The translations under genes were made by a program, and so were the position numbers. From NCBI RefSeq assembly GCF_014982855.1, contig NZ_JADCKF010000012.1, positions 52,942 through 116,941 of the forward strand: DNA of 64,000 nucleotides. Direction: 5' to 3'. A model generated the notes under the pieces. That model did not search any database. It was not told where the DNA came from and was given only the letters and a program-made list of their open reading frames with translations. Shown one piece after another: positions 25,436 through 33,462 of this stretch. This DNA comes from Pseudoflavonifractor gallinarum. Its GTDB lineage: Bacteria > Bacillota > Clostridia > Oscillospirales > Oscillospiraceae. Position 1 is the stretch's first letter. Every line of letters starts with the position of its first letter.

Positions 25436-26356
25436 TTATCCCCCGTTCCCCTGATGATCCAGCATGGTGTAGCCCAGCAGGTTGTAGTCCTGGTCCAGCA
25501 GCAGGTAGCACCGCCACCGGCCCTCTTTGGGCAGGAATTCCTCCAGCCGCTCGATCTCCCGGCACTGGCGCTCCAGCTCCGGGCTGTGGAGGGTGTGCCA
25601 CAGGGAGTAGATCTGGGCATCGTCCTTCCGCAGCACTGGGCCCTGGCTGGTGTCGAAGCCCTTTAAGAACCACACCGCCCCGGAGGAGGGAATCTCCTCC
25701 GGAGAGATGTAAGTGGAGAAATCGTCTTCCCAGTTGCCCTCAAAGGCGGCCAGCTCCTCTTCGTAGAGTTCCGTGAAGTCATAGTCGCAGTTTACCACGT
25801 CCATCTGCCACTTGCCGTCCCCCAGGCTGGTGGGGGAGCCAATGAAGTAGCCCATCAGGTGGGTGTTGCTGTCAAAGATCAGCAGAGCCACCCGGTTGTT
25901 GGAGTCGTTCCCCGCGCTGTACATCCCCCGCTCCCCCACGGCGCTCTGGGCTCCCCGGGAGGATACCAGCAGGGCCATCTGGTAGCTGTCCACCAGGTAG
26001 TCGTCGATATTGCGGCTGCTCTTGGAGGTGGTGCCGAAGTCGATGCAGGTCAGGGTGGGGAAGAACTCCTCCAGATATTCGGGGGTGACCGTCACCATGC
26101 CGTCTTCGTCCTCCTGAAAAACCACGGCCGTGGTCTCCCCGGCGGGGAGGCCGGTGGGGGAATCGTGCAGCAGTACCCAGCCTGCCGCCGCTGCCGCCGC
26201 CAGAATTACCAGCAGCAGAACCCATTTCAGGCCCTTACGCCACAGGTGGGAGGGAACGGCGGCCGCTTTCCGGGTGCGGATGCTCTGGGCGCAGTGGGGA
26301 CAGAAGGAGGCATCTGCCGGCAGAGGCGCGCCGCAGTGTGGGCAGTTATGTTCCAT
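25436..26356 (-). CDS. Zinc-ribbon, single-TM protein with a different ectodomain (paralogue C)
   Basis: The roughly 306-residue protein keeps the N-terminal zinc ribbon (CPHC...CPHC) and a transmembrane helix (about 38-58). Its outer part, however, lacks the beta-helix repeats of the four relatives. Instead it has an alpha/beta-looking domain with paired strands such as RVALLIFDSNTHLMGYFIG and RCYLLLDQDYNLLGYTM, reminiscent of a twice-repeated small fold. The start at 26356 (MEHNC) is used because AGAGAGG lies six bases before it and the spacing then equals that of the other genes. It sits in the middle of the array. The family is not recognised. Confidence 0.7.
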   Translation of the reverse strand: MEHNCPHCGAPLPADASFCPHCAQSIRTRKAAAVPSHLWRKGLKWVLLLVILAAAAAAGWVLLHDSPTGLPAGETTAVVFQEDEDGMVTVTPEYLEEFFPTLTCIDFGTTSKSSRNIDDYLVDSYQMALLVSSRGAQSAVGERGMYSAGNDSNNRVALLIFDSNTHLMGYFIGSPTSLGDGKWQMDVVNCDYDFTELYEEELAAFEGNWEDDFSTYISPEEIPSSGAVWFLKGFDTSQGPVLRKDDAQIYSLWHTLHSPELERQCREIERLEEFLPKEGRWRCYLLLDQDYNLLGYTMLDHQGNGG

Positions 26357-26370
26357 GAAGAACCTCTCTT

Positions 26371-27627
26371 TCATTCAAAGATGACATGTACCGTGCTGAG
26401 AATGTTGTCGGTGGCATTGAGGATATCCTCCTCGTTGCCGGAGAAACGGGACTGGGCCAGGCGGATGGTATGATTGCTTGGTACCCGGACCAGATCCATG
26501 CCTATTCCATTGTTTACAAAGGTGTTGCCGGTAAAATCGGTGTAGTTAAAATAGGTCCCGGCGCTGTCAAAGCGCAGACCAACCCCGTTGTCCTCGAACC
26601 AGCAGTCGATGGGATCGGCCCAGTTCTCTCCGCCGATCAGCATGCCCACGTCCCAGCCCGTGAAGCGGCAGTCCTTCACCCGGTAGTCGGCCTCGATGGT
26701 AAGGCCGGTGCCCGAGCCGTTCCCCTGGAAGTCGATGTTTTGAATCGAGGTCAGGGAATTCTGCTCCGGCGAGAGGACCACCGGCCCCAGGAAAGTGGTG
26801 CGCCGGCCCTGCTCGTCTGCGGAGCCAGAGAGCTGGATGGCCCGCCGGTCAATGGTGAGTCCGCCCTGATACTGGACCGGGGGCAGATGGAGATGGATCA
26901 CGGTGGGCAGGGGGACCTCCTTCTGGAGGCGGTCCACCAGGGCCTGGAGGTCCTCGATGGTGTCCATATCATAGTCCTCCGGGTAACAGTGGAGGGAGTC
27001 CACCGGCTGGAGGTTCAGGGTCTGCCACAGAAAGATGGTATCCCCGTTTTTCATGGTGATGGTCCACTCCATCTCCACCGGCCCCCGGCTCTGACCGGTG
27101 AACTCCAGCGAGGAGACCAGCAGACCCTCGGACAGTTCCTCACCACGGATGGGGGGCTGGCAGATCACAGGGGAGGGATTGTCCGGCGGCTGAAATACCC
27201 GGACCTGAACGGACTGGGTGTGTTGATAAAACATCTGCCCTGCATCCGTTCCGCTGTCCTGGTGGAAGATAAAGAGCTTGGAGGCGCGCTCATAGAAACC
27301 GTCCGCCTCTACCGGCATGGTGCGTTCTGCCTCCGGGGTGGGGAGGTTGCGGAAGGTGAGCAGCAGGCGATAGTCTTGACCGTTCAGATGGTAAATCAGC
27401 TCCCCAGAGGCATTGTATACGTCTGGAGTGGCGGCGTCATATAGTAAAACCGCGGCCGCTGCCAGAGCGGCCAAGATCAACAGCCGAAGGGCACGCTTCA
27501 AAGGGCCCACCCACCGGCGAACAGGTACATCCACCTCCTGACGGGGGCGGATGCTCCGGGCACAGTAGGGGCAGAAGGAGGCACCTGACCACAGGGACGC
27601 ACCGCAGTGGGGACAGTCGTGCTTCAT
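26371..27627 (-). CDS. Zinc-ribbon, single-TM, beta-helix-like protein (paralogue D)
   Basis: The 418-residue protein has a zinc ribbon (Cys5, Cys8, then CPYC), a basic linker, a transmembrane helix (about 45-65) and a beta-helix-like ectodomain. The ectodomain contains RVKDCRFTGWDVGML, CWFEDNGVGLRF and NTFVNNGIGM. It is closely similar along its length to paralogue E (shared DYDMDTIEDLQALVD, QVRV, EVPLPTV), which suggests the most recent duplication in the array. It lies 14 bases after E and 14 before C. Its function is unknown. Confidence 0.75.
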   Translation of the reverse strand: MKHDCPHCGASLWSGASFCPYCARSIRPRQEVDVPVRRWVGPLKRALRLLILAALAAAAVLLYDAATPDVYNASGELIYHLNGQDYRLLLTFRNLPTPEAERTMPVEADGFYERASKLFIFHQDSGTDAGQMFYQHTQSVQVRVFQPPDNPSPVICQPPIRGEELSEGLLVSSLEFTGQSRGPVEMEWTITMKNGDTIFLWQTLNLQPVDSLHCYPEDYDMDTIEDLQALVDRLQKEVPLPTVIHLHLPPVQYQGGLTIDRRAIQLSGSADEQGRRTTFLGPVVLSPEQNSLTSIQNIDFQGNGSGTGLTIEADYRVKDCRFTGWDVGMLIGGENWADPIDCWFEDNGVGLRFDSAGTYFNYTDFTGNTFVNNGIGMDLVRVPSNHTIRLAQSRFSGNEEDILNATDNILSTVHVIFE

Positions 27628-27641
27628 AGGGATTCTCCCGT

Positions 27642-28904
27642 TTACTCAAAGGTGGCGTAAGTGGTATCAATGACATGGCCGGTGGGGTTATTGATGTTGG
27701 CGTTGTTACCGGAGAACCGGCAGCCGGAGAAGTAGATGGTCTGCGTACCAGGTACTTGCAGCAGATTTACCGCCATCTGGTTGCGGAGAAAGGTGTTGCC
27801 CTCAAAATCGGTACAGTTCACATAGGAGCCCGCGCTGTGGAAGCACAGTCCCACGTCGTTGTCCTCAAAGGAGCACCCCACCGGGTCGGCCCAGTCTTCC
27901 CCGCCCACCAGCATTCCAGTGTCCCAACCGGTGAAGAGGCAGTTGCGCACCCGGCAGTCGGCCTCAATGGTGAGGCCGGTGTCAGAGCCACTGCCACGAA
28001 AGTCAATGTTTTCGATGATGGTCAGGGGGTCCTGCTCCGGCCGGATGACCACCGGCCCCAAAAAAGCGGTGCGCATATTCTTCTCATCCACCGAGCCGGA
28101 GAGCTGGATGGACCGCTTGTCAATGGTGAGCCCTCCCTCATAATGGACCGGAGGCAGGTGGAGTCGCACCACCGTGGGCAGGGGGACCTCCTCCTGGATC
28201 TGGTCCACCAGGGCCTGGAGGTCCTCGATGGTGTCCATGTCGTAGTCCTCCGGGTAGTAGTGGATAGTGTCCACCGGCTCAAAGGCCAGCGTTTGTCGGA
28301 GAAGGATGGTGTCCCCATTTTTCATGTCAATGCGCCACTCTACCTCCACCGGTCCCTGGCTCGTTCCGGTAAAATCCAGCGTGGAGACCAGCAGGCTGCC
28401 GGCGTTATCGTCGGAAAAGAGCGGCGCATGGCAGATGACCGGGGAGGCGTTGTCCGGCTGGAGCACCCGGACCTGGCAGGAGTCGATTTGCTGGTTAAAC
28501 ATCCGCCCCGCGTCGATCCCGGTGTCCACGTGGGTAATGATCAGCTTGGAGGAACGTTGATAGCTTTCGTCCGACTCCACCTGTACGGTGTATTCCGGCT
28601 CCGGAGTACCGTCGTTGCGGAAGCTGACCGCCAGGTGGTAGTCGCTGCCGTCCATCTCATAGATAAGCTCCCCATAGGCGTCATACACGTCGGGTGTGAC
28701 GGCGTCATACAGCAAAATCAAGGCCGCGATCAGAGCGGCCGCCGCCAGCAGAAGCCCGGCCCGTCTCAGTGGCCGCAGCCATCGGCGGATGGGTACGAAC
28801 ACCGCCTGCCGGGGATGGAGATCCTTTGCGCAGTAGGGGCAGAAAGAGGCGCCCTCCGGAAGGGAGGCGCCGCAGTGGGGGCAGGGCTTTACCGGCCCGG
28901 GCAT
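27642..28904 (-). CDS. Zinc-ribbon, single-TM, beta-helix-like protein (paralogue E)
   Basis: The 420-residue protein has a zinc ribbon (Cys8, Cys11 in CPHC and a later CPYC), a transmembrane helix (about 47-68) and an ectodomain ending in beta-helix-like turns (NCLFTGWDTGML, CSFEDNDVGLCF, NTFLRNQMAV). Its ATG comes two bases after the kinase stop (TGAGGATG), so translation is almost certainly coupled to the kinase. That tie is the best hint that the array works with, or is controlled by, the kinase. Its own function is unknown. Confidence 0.77.
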   Translation of the reverse strand: MPGPVKPCPHCGASLPEGASFCPYCAKDLHPRQAVFVPIRRWLRPLRRAGLLLAAAALIAALILLYDAVTPDVYDAYGELIYEMDGSDYHLAVSFRNDGTPEPEYTVQVESDESYQRSSKLIITHVDTGIDAGRMFNQQIDSCQVRVLQPDNASPVICHAPLFSDDNAGSLLVSTLDFTGTSQGPVEVEWRIDMKNGDTILLRQTLAFEPVDTIHYYPEDYDMDTIEDLQALVDQIQEEVPLPTVVRLHLPPVHYEGGLTIDKRSIQLSGSVDEKNMRTAFLGPVVIRPEQDPLTIIENIDFRGSGSDTGLTIEADCRVRNCLFTGWDTGMLVGGEDWADPVGCSFEDNDVGLCFHSAGSYVNCTDFEGNTFLRNQMAVNLLQVPGTQTIYFSGCRFSGNNANINNPTGHVIDTTYATFE

Positions 28905-28906
28905 CC

Positions 28907-29614
28907 TCAGAGAGCCTCCATCAGCCGCAGCACGTTTTTATAGCGGTGCTGGGGGTTGACGTGGGTACAGCGGTCCACGATGCGGCCCATTTTGCCCCCT
29001 GCCAGCTTTTTAGAAGGATGTTCTCCGGTGAGCATGACGTTGATGAGCACGCCCAGGGAGTAGATGTCGGTGCGGATATCCGACTGGGACAGGCCGTACT
29101 GTTCCGGGGCGGCAAAGCCGGTGGTGCCCAGGATCTGGGTATCCATCTCATTCTCCGGCTTATGCAGGCGGGCGGCATCAAAGTCGATGAGCACCGCCTG
29201 ATCTCCCCGGAGGATGATATTCTCCGGCTTCACATCCCGGTGGACTGCGCCGATGGAGTGGAGGACCCACAGGGCATGGCACACTTGAATGACCACTTTT
29301 TTGGTCTCCTCCGGGGAAAAAAGTCCGCCCTCCAGCAGAAAGCCCAGGGTATCGCCTGCGATAAATTCCTCCACCACCAGGTTTTCGCTCCCCAGGCTCG
29401 CCACCTCAAACACCGTGGGCAGATTGGGACAGGTGTAGTCCAGTAATTTGTAATAGACCTCCGGATTGCCGGTGAACTGCCGGAGGATGAAGCGCTGGCC
29501 GGAGGCTTTGTGACGGATGAGCTGAACGCTGCCCCGGTCGCTCTGCTTGAGCATGCGCACAGGGTCGTATTCTTCTTCGAGACGATGTTGCAACCAAGTA
29601 TAAATGGAAATCAC
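28907..29614 (-). CDS. Serine/threonine protein kinase, soluble
   Basis: The roughly 235-residue protein is a bare kinase domain without a membrane segment or sensor. Numbered from the GTG at 29614, the catalytic loop is HRDVKPEN (125-132), the metal-binding motif reads DFD (144-146) instead of DFG, and the activation segment ends in APE (169-171). The position of the beta-3 lysine is occupied by Arg45 in FILRQF. The frame extends to a TTG at 29656, but that codon would be nearly leaderless; GTG 29614 is a compromise and the start is uncertain. It heads the operon of five zinc-ribbon proteins and is divergent from an XRE regulator. Activity is likely but should be tested because of the altered motifs. 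Confidence 0.85.
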   Translation of the reverse strand: MISIYTWLQHRLEEEYDPVRMLKQSDRGSVQLIRHKASGQRFILRQFTGNPEVYYKLLDYTCPNLPTVFEVASLGSENLVVEEFIAGDTLGFLLEGGLFSPEETKKVVIQVCHALWVLHSIGAVHRDVKPENIILRGDQAVLIDFDAARLHKPENEMDTQILGTTGFAAPEQYGLSQSDIRTDIYSLGVLINVMLTGEHPSKKLAGGKMGRIVDRCTHVNPQHRYKNVLRLMEAL

Positions 29615-29718
29615 CCCAAAATCAGAGACACTATGCAGTGTGCATATTGTTATCAATCACAAAATGTTGTAGATTTAGTATATACAATCTGACCACGGAA
29701 GTAAAGAGGGGGGGATCT

Positions 29719-30147
29719 GTGGTGAAAGAAAAGACCACTGACGACCTCCGGCAGGAATTGATGACCCAGCCGGATATTGATTCTTATATCAAAGAAAATC
29801 AGGAGTTTTTCTGTGACTGGAGCGTCTCGGAACTCCTGGGACAGCTGTATGAAAAGAGCGGCCTTTCCAAGGCGGGACTGGCCCGCAAGGCCGGGATGAG
29901 TGAGGTGTACCTCCATCAGATCTTTTCCGGGCGGAGGAAACCGTCCCGGGATCGGTTGCTCTGTCTGTGCATCGGCCTGGATGCAACGCTGGATGAGACC
30001 CAGCGCCTGCTCAAGCAGGCGGCCTATGCCCAGGTCTATCCCAAAAATAAGCGGGATGCCATCATCAGCCACGGGATCATTCACCATACGCCGTTGAGTG
30101 CCATCAACGACAAGCTGTTCGCCGAGAATGAGAGGACCCTGTTCTAA
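29719..30147 (+). CDS. XRE-like helix-turn-helix regulator
   Basis: The roughly 142-residue protein has a central HTH_3/XRE-like domain (about residues 40-95: GLSKAGLARKAGMSEVYLHQIFSGRRKPSRDRLLCLCIGL). A conserved-looking N-terminal helix (DIDSYIKENQEFF) and a C-terminal tail with QVYPKNKRDAIISHGI flank it. The start is GTG 29719 or GTG 29722 after GAGGGGGGG. It is transcribed away from the kinase array with about 100 bases between, so it may control both directions, or its own activity may be tuned by the kinase. No ligand domain is visible. Confidence 0.8.
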   Translation: MVKEKTTDDLRQELMTQPDIDSYIKENQEFFCDWSVSELLGQLYEKSGLSKAGLARKAGMSEVYLHQIFSGRRKPSRDRLLCLCIGLDATLDETQRLLKQAAYAQVYPKNKRDAIISHGIIHHTPLSAINDKLFAENERTLF

Positions 30148-30186
30148 ATAGGAATGGGCCGCAGACAATTATTTTCGGGAAGAGAG

Positions 30187-30229
30187 AAAATGCCAGGGAC
30201 CCGCTGTAAGGGCGGGACCCTGGCATTTT
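30187..30229. terminator. Bidirectional terminator between XRE and FUSC genes
   Basis: AAAATGCCAGGGACCCGC pairs with GCGGGACCCTGGCATTTT (one mismatch, 7-base loop), with T-runs on both strands. It stands between two converging genes and can serve both. Confidence 0.88.
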
Positions 30230-30285
30230 GATGTTTTGGCTGTATGGGTGCACCGGGCGCCCAATCGCAGAAAGGGGGTTCCAGG

Positions 30286-31356
30286 TCAGGAGGGTTGCTC
30301 TTCCGGCGCGGGGAGAAACTTTGCGGCGACCACTTTGTGAAAGAGAAGGGCAAAGAGCAGTCCAAACGCCACGCCCAGGAAGGTATTGACGATGCGGAGC
30401 AGGACGGCCTGCTGGACACCGTAAATACCGGCACCCAACATCAGTGCGCCGAAGCAATTCATCGCCGTTTTGTAGCGGTAATCGGTGCAGAAGCCCAGGC
30501 ACAGTCCCCCCAGCGGACCGAGCAGGGAATGCAGCGCCTCAGGGGTGAGCTGATAGAGTATAAAAAACAGACAGGAGCCTGCAACGGCGCCCACGATACG
30601 CTGCCGGAAGCGGAGAGTAGTATCATGAGAGTAGGGATACTGGGAGAGTAGGGATGCACAGGCAAAGCCGATCCACATGAAGCGCTCCATTCCCCAGATC
30701 TGTCCCGCCGATAATGCCAGGCTGACCCCCAGGGCCATGCGCAGCTGCCAGAGATGGACGGGATTCGAGAGGCTGAACTTCCGCACTACATGGTGAAAGC
30801 GGATCTTTTTGTGCAGCTCCCGGTGTTTGGCAAAGAGGATCGCGCCGCAGATGAGGTAGCCCACCAAGGCAAGCATGCCGCGGCGGACAAGGGCCTCGCC
30901 GCTGACCGGATTGCCGGTCAGATAGACGTAGGCGAAACTGTACAGACCGCCATTTCCCAGCTCCGGCCGTTGGGTGGTGATATACAGCAGTCCAAAGAAG
31001 GCCGCAAAATGGAGCGGGATCAGGCCTACCAGAGGGATCACGGCCGCTGCACTGGGCGCCAGCACCAGGATGGCAAGGGCGATTGCCAGTGTGAAGAGGG
31101 AATCACCGACACAGTATTTAAAATTGACAAAGCGCAGGCCCAGCATGATACAGAATAACGCTACGGCCATGGCGGTGTTATCCGCGCCGAAGATGCCGGA
31201 CAGGAGGCTGATAAATACAATGGCAAAGGCCACGATGAGCACGGAGCGCACCGTGATTGCCAACCAATAATAATTCTTTTCCTGCAGCGTTTCACAGGCG
31301 ACGATCTTTCGCTTTAGAATGGACGGGTCCATCTGTAAGGCATCATAAAATTTCAT
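30286..31356 (-). CDS. FUSC-like / aromatic acid exporter family membrane protein
   Basis: The 356-residue protein has two clusters of hydrophobic helices separated by a polar loop, a layout typical of fusaric-acid-resistance (FUSC) and ArAE-type exporters. Motifs such as RQRIVGAVAGSCLFF and RIVNTFLGVAFGLLFALLF in the second half fit the FUSC_2 pattern. The ATG at 31356 lies inside the end of the MarR gene (14-base overlap), so expression is coupled to that regulator. The likely role is export of an aromatic or amphipathic toxic compound that relieves MarR repression. The compound is unknown. Confidence 0.82.
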   Translation of the reverse strand: MKFYDALQMDPSILKRKIVACETLQEKNYYWLAITVRSVLIVAFAIVFISLLSGIFGADNTAMAVALFCIMLGLRFVNFKYCVGDSLFTLAIALAILVLAPSAAAVIPLVGLIPLHFAAFFGLLYITTQRPELGNGGLYSFAYVYLTGNPVSGEALVRRGMLALVGYLICGAILFAKHRELHKKIRFHHVVRKFSLSNPVHLWQLRMALGVSLALSAGQIWGMERFMWIGFACASLLSQYPYSHDTTLRFRQRIVGAVAGSCLFFILYQLTPEALHSLLGPLGGLCLGFCTDYRYKTAMNCFGALMLGAGIYGVQQAVLLRIVNTFLGVAFGLLFALLFHKVVAAKFLPAPEEQPS

Positions 31357-31795
31357 GGTCAAGGTGCTTGTTCGGTCCTTTCTCGATCTGTGCGGCCAGT
31401 TGATCGGTATGAGATAGAAATTGCTCAAATACGTCTCCTGTGCTGCGCCACAGGTCGTAAAAGGGCTGTAAAATGCTCTCATATCCCTTTTTCAGTTCAG
31501 ACAGGCCGGATTCGGTGATAAAAAGACGATAGCTTCGCTCATCCTCCGCCTGGCGCTCCTTGCGGACGCAGCCCTTTTCAAAGAGCGACTTCAGGCAGCG
31601 GCTCACCGCTTCCTTCTTCATGCCGCTCCCCTCGCTGAGCAGGAAAGGGGTATTTTGCCCGGGATTCAAATAGAGTCTTGCCAACAGCTCACATTCACTG
31701 GCCGTCAGGGTGGACTGCCGTGCCGGCAGCAGTGCCCGCACGACCTTTTGCAGCTGCTGCTGATAGTGCGCCATATCGGTCCATTCGATCTGCAT
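31343..31795 (-). CDS. MarR family transcriptional regulator
   Basis: The 150-residue protein shows the MarR winged helix (about 30-115): LTASECELLARLYL, then a recognition helix region GMKKEAVSRCLKSLFEKGCVRKE and a wing with RSYRLFITESGLSEL. A palindromic sequence overlapping its promoter's -10 (31810-31836) is a probable autoregulatory operator. It is co-transcribed with the FUSC exporter, the usual MarR-pump arrangement. Confidence 0.9.
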   Translation of the reverse strand: MQIEWTDMAHYQQQLQKVVRALLPARQSTLTASECELLARLYLNPGQNTPFLLSEGSGMKKEAVSRCLKSLFEKGCVRKERQAEDERSYRLFITESGLSELKKGYESILQPFYDLWRSTGDVFEQFLSHTDQLAAQIEKGPNKHLDHEIL

Positions 31796-31809
31796 AGATA
31801 TCCCTCTTC

Positions 31810-31836
31810 TATATAGTTAACGTTGTTAAGTATATA
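31810..31836. promoter_or_regulatory. MarR-type operator palindrome
   Basis: TATATAGTTAAC-GTT-GTTAAGTATATA is a near-perfect palindrome (one mismatch) with a 3-base centre. It covers the -10 of the MarR promoter (31829-31834). Length, AT-richness and position are typical of MarR autoregulation. Confidence 0.7.
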
Positions 31837-31857
31837 GCCCGTATTTTGACCTGTCAA
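31829..31857 (-). promoter_or_regulatory. Promoter of MarR-FUSC operon
   Basis: On the minus strand, a consensus TTGACA (31852-31857) and TATACT (31829-31834) are separated by 17 bases, about 30 bases before the MarR start. Confidence 0.8.
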
Positions 31858-31903
31858 GAGGACCGTGCCGTATTCTTGCAGAACAGCAAAATTTTTTACA
31901 CAA

Positions 31904-31939
31904 AAAACCCGGCTGTGCAGAGAGGCACAGCCGGGTTTT
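31904..31939 (-). terminator. Terminator after MATE gene
   Basis: AAAACCCGGCTGTGC and GCACAGCCGGGTTTT form a perfect 15-bp stem with a 6-base loop, followed on the minus strand by TTTTTTG. Confidence 0.9.
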
Positions 31940-31963
31940 ACTTCGGGTTGAACGGACCACAGC

Positions 31964-33307
31964 TCAAAAATGGCTGTGGAGCCAGTCGGCCCGGTGGTAA
32001 TAGATCCAAAAGGCTATGGAGCTGAGCAGCCAGGTGAGGGGGTAGACCCAATAGACCATCTGGATGCTCTGGGTCAGCGGAACGGTGATGGTGAGGAACG
32101 TCACCCGGACCACGCACCAGAAGACCAGCATGACGGCCATGGGGATCATGGCCTTTCCGGAGCCGCGCAGCAGGGCGGAAATGGAGTGGGAGTAGGCCAG
32201 CAGGAAGAAGAAGAGCGCAGAGGTGCGGGCCTTCTCGATGCCGAAGCGGATGACCTCCGGGTTGGAGTCAAAAGCGGCGATGAGCTGCGGCGCAAAGACA
32301 AAGACCAGCACGCCGATGATCTCGGCCAGGATGACCGTGGTCCAAATGCCAAAACGCGCCCCCTTTTTGGCGCGCTCCAGCTGTCCGGCCCCCAGGTTCT
32401 GGCCGGTGAAAGTGGTGAGTGCCATGGTGAAGCTGGTGATGGGGAGAAATCCGAACCCTTCGATTTTGGAATAGGCCCCGCAGCCGGCCATGGCGATCTC
32501 CCCAAACACATTGATGTTGGATTGGACCACCACGTTGGCAAAGGCGATGATGGAGTTTTGCAGGCCGGAGGGGAGCCCCAGCCGGATGATCTGCCGCAGC
32601 ATTTCACCGTCAAAGCGGATTTTGGACAGATACAGGCGATAGCAGTCCTGGGTACGCACCAGCTGGATGAGGCAGAGAACGGCACTGACCAGCTGAGAGA
32701 TGACCGTGGCGATGGCCGCCCCCTCCACCCCCATGTGGAAGGGCCCGATGAATACCAGGTCCAGCACAATGTTGATAAGAGAGGAGATGATCAGATAATA
32801 GAGCGGATGGCGGCTGTCTCCCACCGCCTGGAGGATACCAACCGAAACGTTGTAAAGGACAAAACCGAGGGAGCCGGCAAAGTAAAGCCGCAGGTAGAGC
32901 ACAGAGTCCCCCATGACATTCTGGGGCGTAGCCATCCATAAGAGGATCTGTGGCGAGAGGAGCATCCCCACCAGGGTCATAACCACACCGGCGGCCAAAC
33001 CGAAGGCCACGGTGGTATGGATGGCCAGGCGCATGTGGTCGTAGTCCTTGGCACCGAAATACCGGGCGATGACCACCCCTGCGCCGATGGAGACGCCGCT
33101 CAGAAAGCCGATGAGCATAAAGATAAGGCTGCTGGAGGAGCTGACCGCGGCCAGCGCGTTGCTGCCCAGAAAGTTGCCCACAATCAGGGAGTCGGCGGTG
33201 TTGTAGAGCTGCTGAAAGAGGTTGCCGAAGAAGATGGGCAGCGCAAAAAGGGTGATGCTTTTGCGAATGGAGCCGTTGAGCATGGAGGCAGTGCGTTCCT
33301 GCTGCAA
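31964..33307 (-). CDS. MATE family efflux transporter
   Basis: The roughly 447-residue protein has twelve hydrophobic segments and the typical MATE N-terminus LPIFFGNLFQQLYNTADSLIVG. Members export cationic drugs, dyes or metabolites using Na+ or H+ gradients. The start is taken as TTG 33307 because GGGAGGG is exactly seven bases upstream; an ATG eight codons later is possible, and the longer frame to 33361 has no Shine-Dalgarno site. It is monocistronic, with its own promoter and terminator. Nothing identifies its substrate. Confidence 0.9.
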   Translation of the reverse strand: MQQERTASMLNGSIRKSITLFALPIFFGNLFQQLYNTADSLIVGNFLGSNALAAVSSSSSLIFMLIGFLSGVSIGAGVVIARYFGAKDYDHMRLAIHTTVAFGLAAGVVMTLVGMLLSPQILLWMATPQNVMGDSVLYLRLYFAGSLGFVLYNVSVGILQAVGDSRHPLYYLIISSLINIVLDLVFIGPFHMGVEGAAIATVISQLVSAVLCLIQLVRTQDCYRLYLSKIRFDGEMLRQIIRLGLPSGLQNSIIAFANVVVQSNINVFGEIAMAGCGAYSKIEGFGFLPITSFTMALTTFTGQNLGAGQLERAKKGARFGIWTTVILAEIIGVLVFVFAPQLIAAFDSNPEVIRFGIEKARTSALFFFLLAYSHSISALLRGSGKAMIPMAVMLVFWCVVRVTFLTITVPLTQSIQMVYWVYPLTWLLSSIAFWIYYHRADWLHSHF

Positions 33308-33366
33308 ATCATGTCCCTCCCGGTACGTCGATCTCCTGTCCGGCAGAGCCGACAGGTACACGGCCC

Positions 33367-33395
33367 ATTATAGGACCCTTTTCCACATTGCGCAA
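33367..33395 (-). promoter_or_regulatory. Promoter of MATE gene
   Basis: On the minus strand, TTGCGC (33390-33395) and a consensus TATAAT (33367-33372) are separated by 17 bases, about 60 bases before the TTG start. Confidence 0.65.
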
Positions 33396-33462
33396 GGGCG
33401 TGGGGAAAATCGGCGGAGAAGAGGATAGAGCGCACCGGGTTTTTCAGCGGCATGTGAGCGGC

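Noticed and set aside
22920..28904. Reading the tandem zinc-ribbon genes as a toxin-immunity (polymorphic toxin) array
   Set aside because: No toxin domain, secretion signal beyond the TM helix, or immunity-type alternation was seen. All members are membrane proteins of similar build.
28907..30147. Reading the kinase plus XRE gene as a HipA/HipB-type toxin-antitoxin pair or a phage-defence kinase
   Set aside because: The kinase is of the Hanks Ser/Thr type, not HipA-like. The genes are divergent rather than an antitoxin-toxin operon, and no nuclease or effector is linked.
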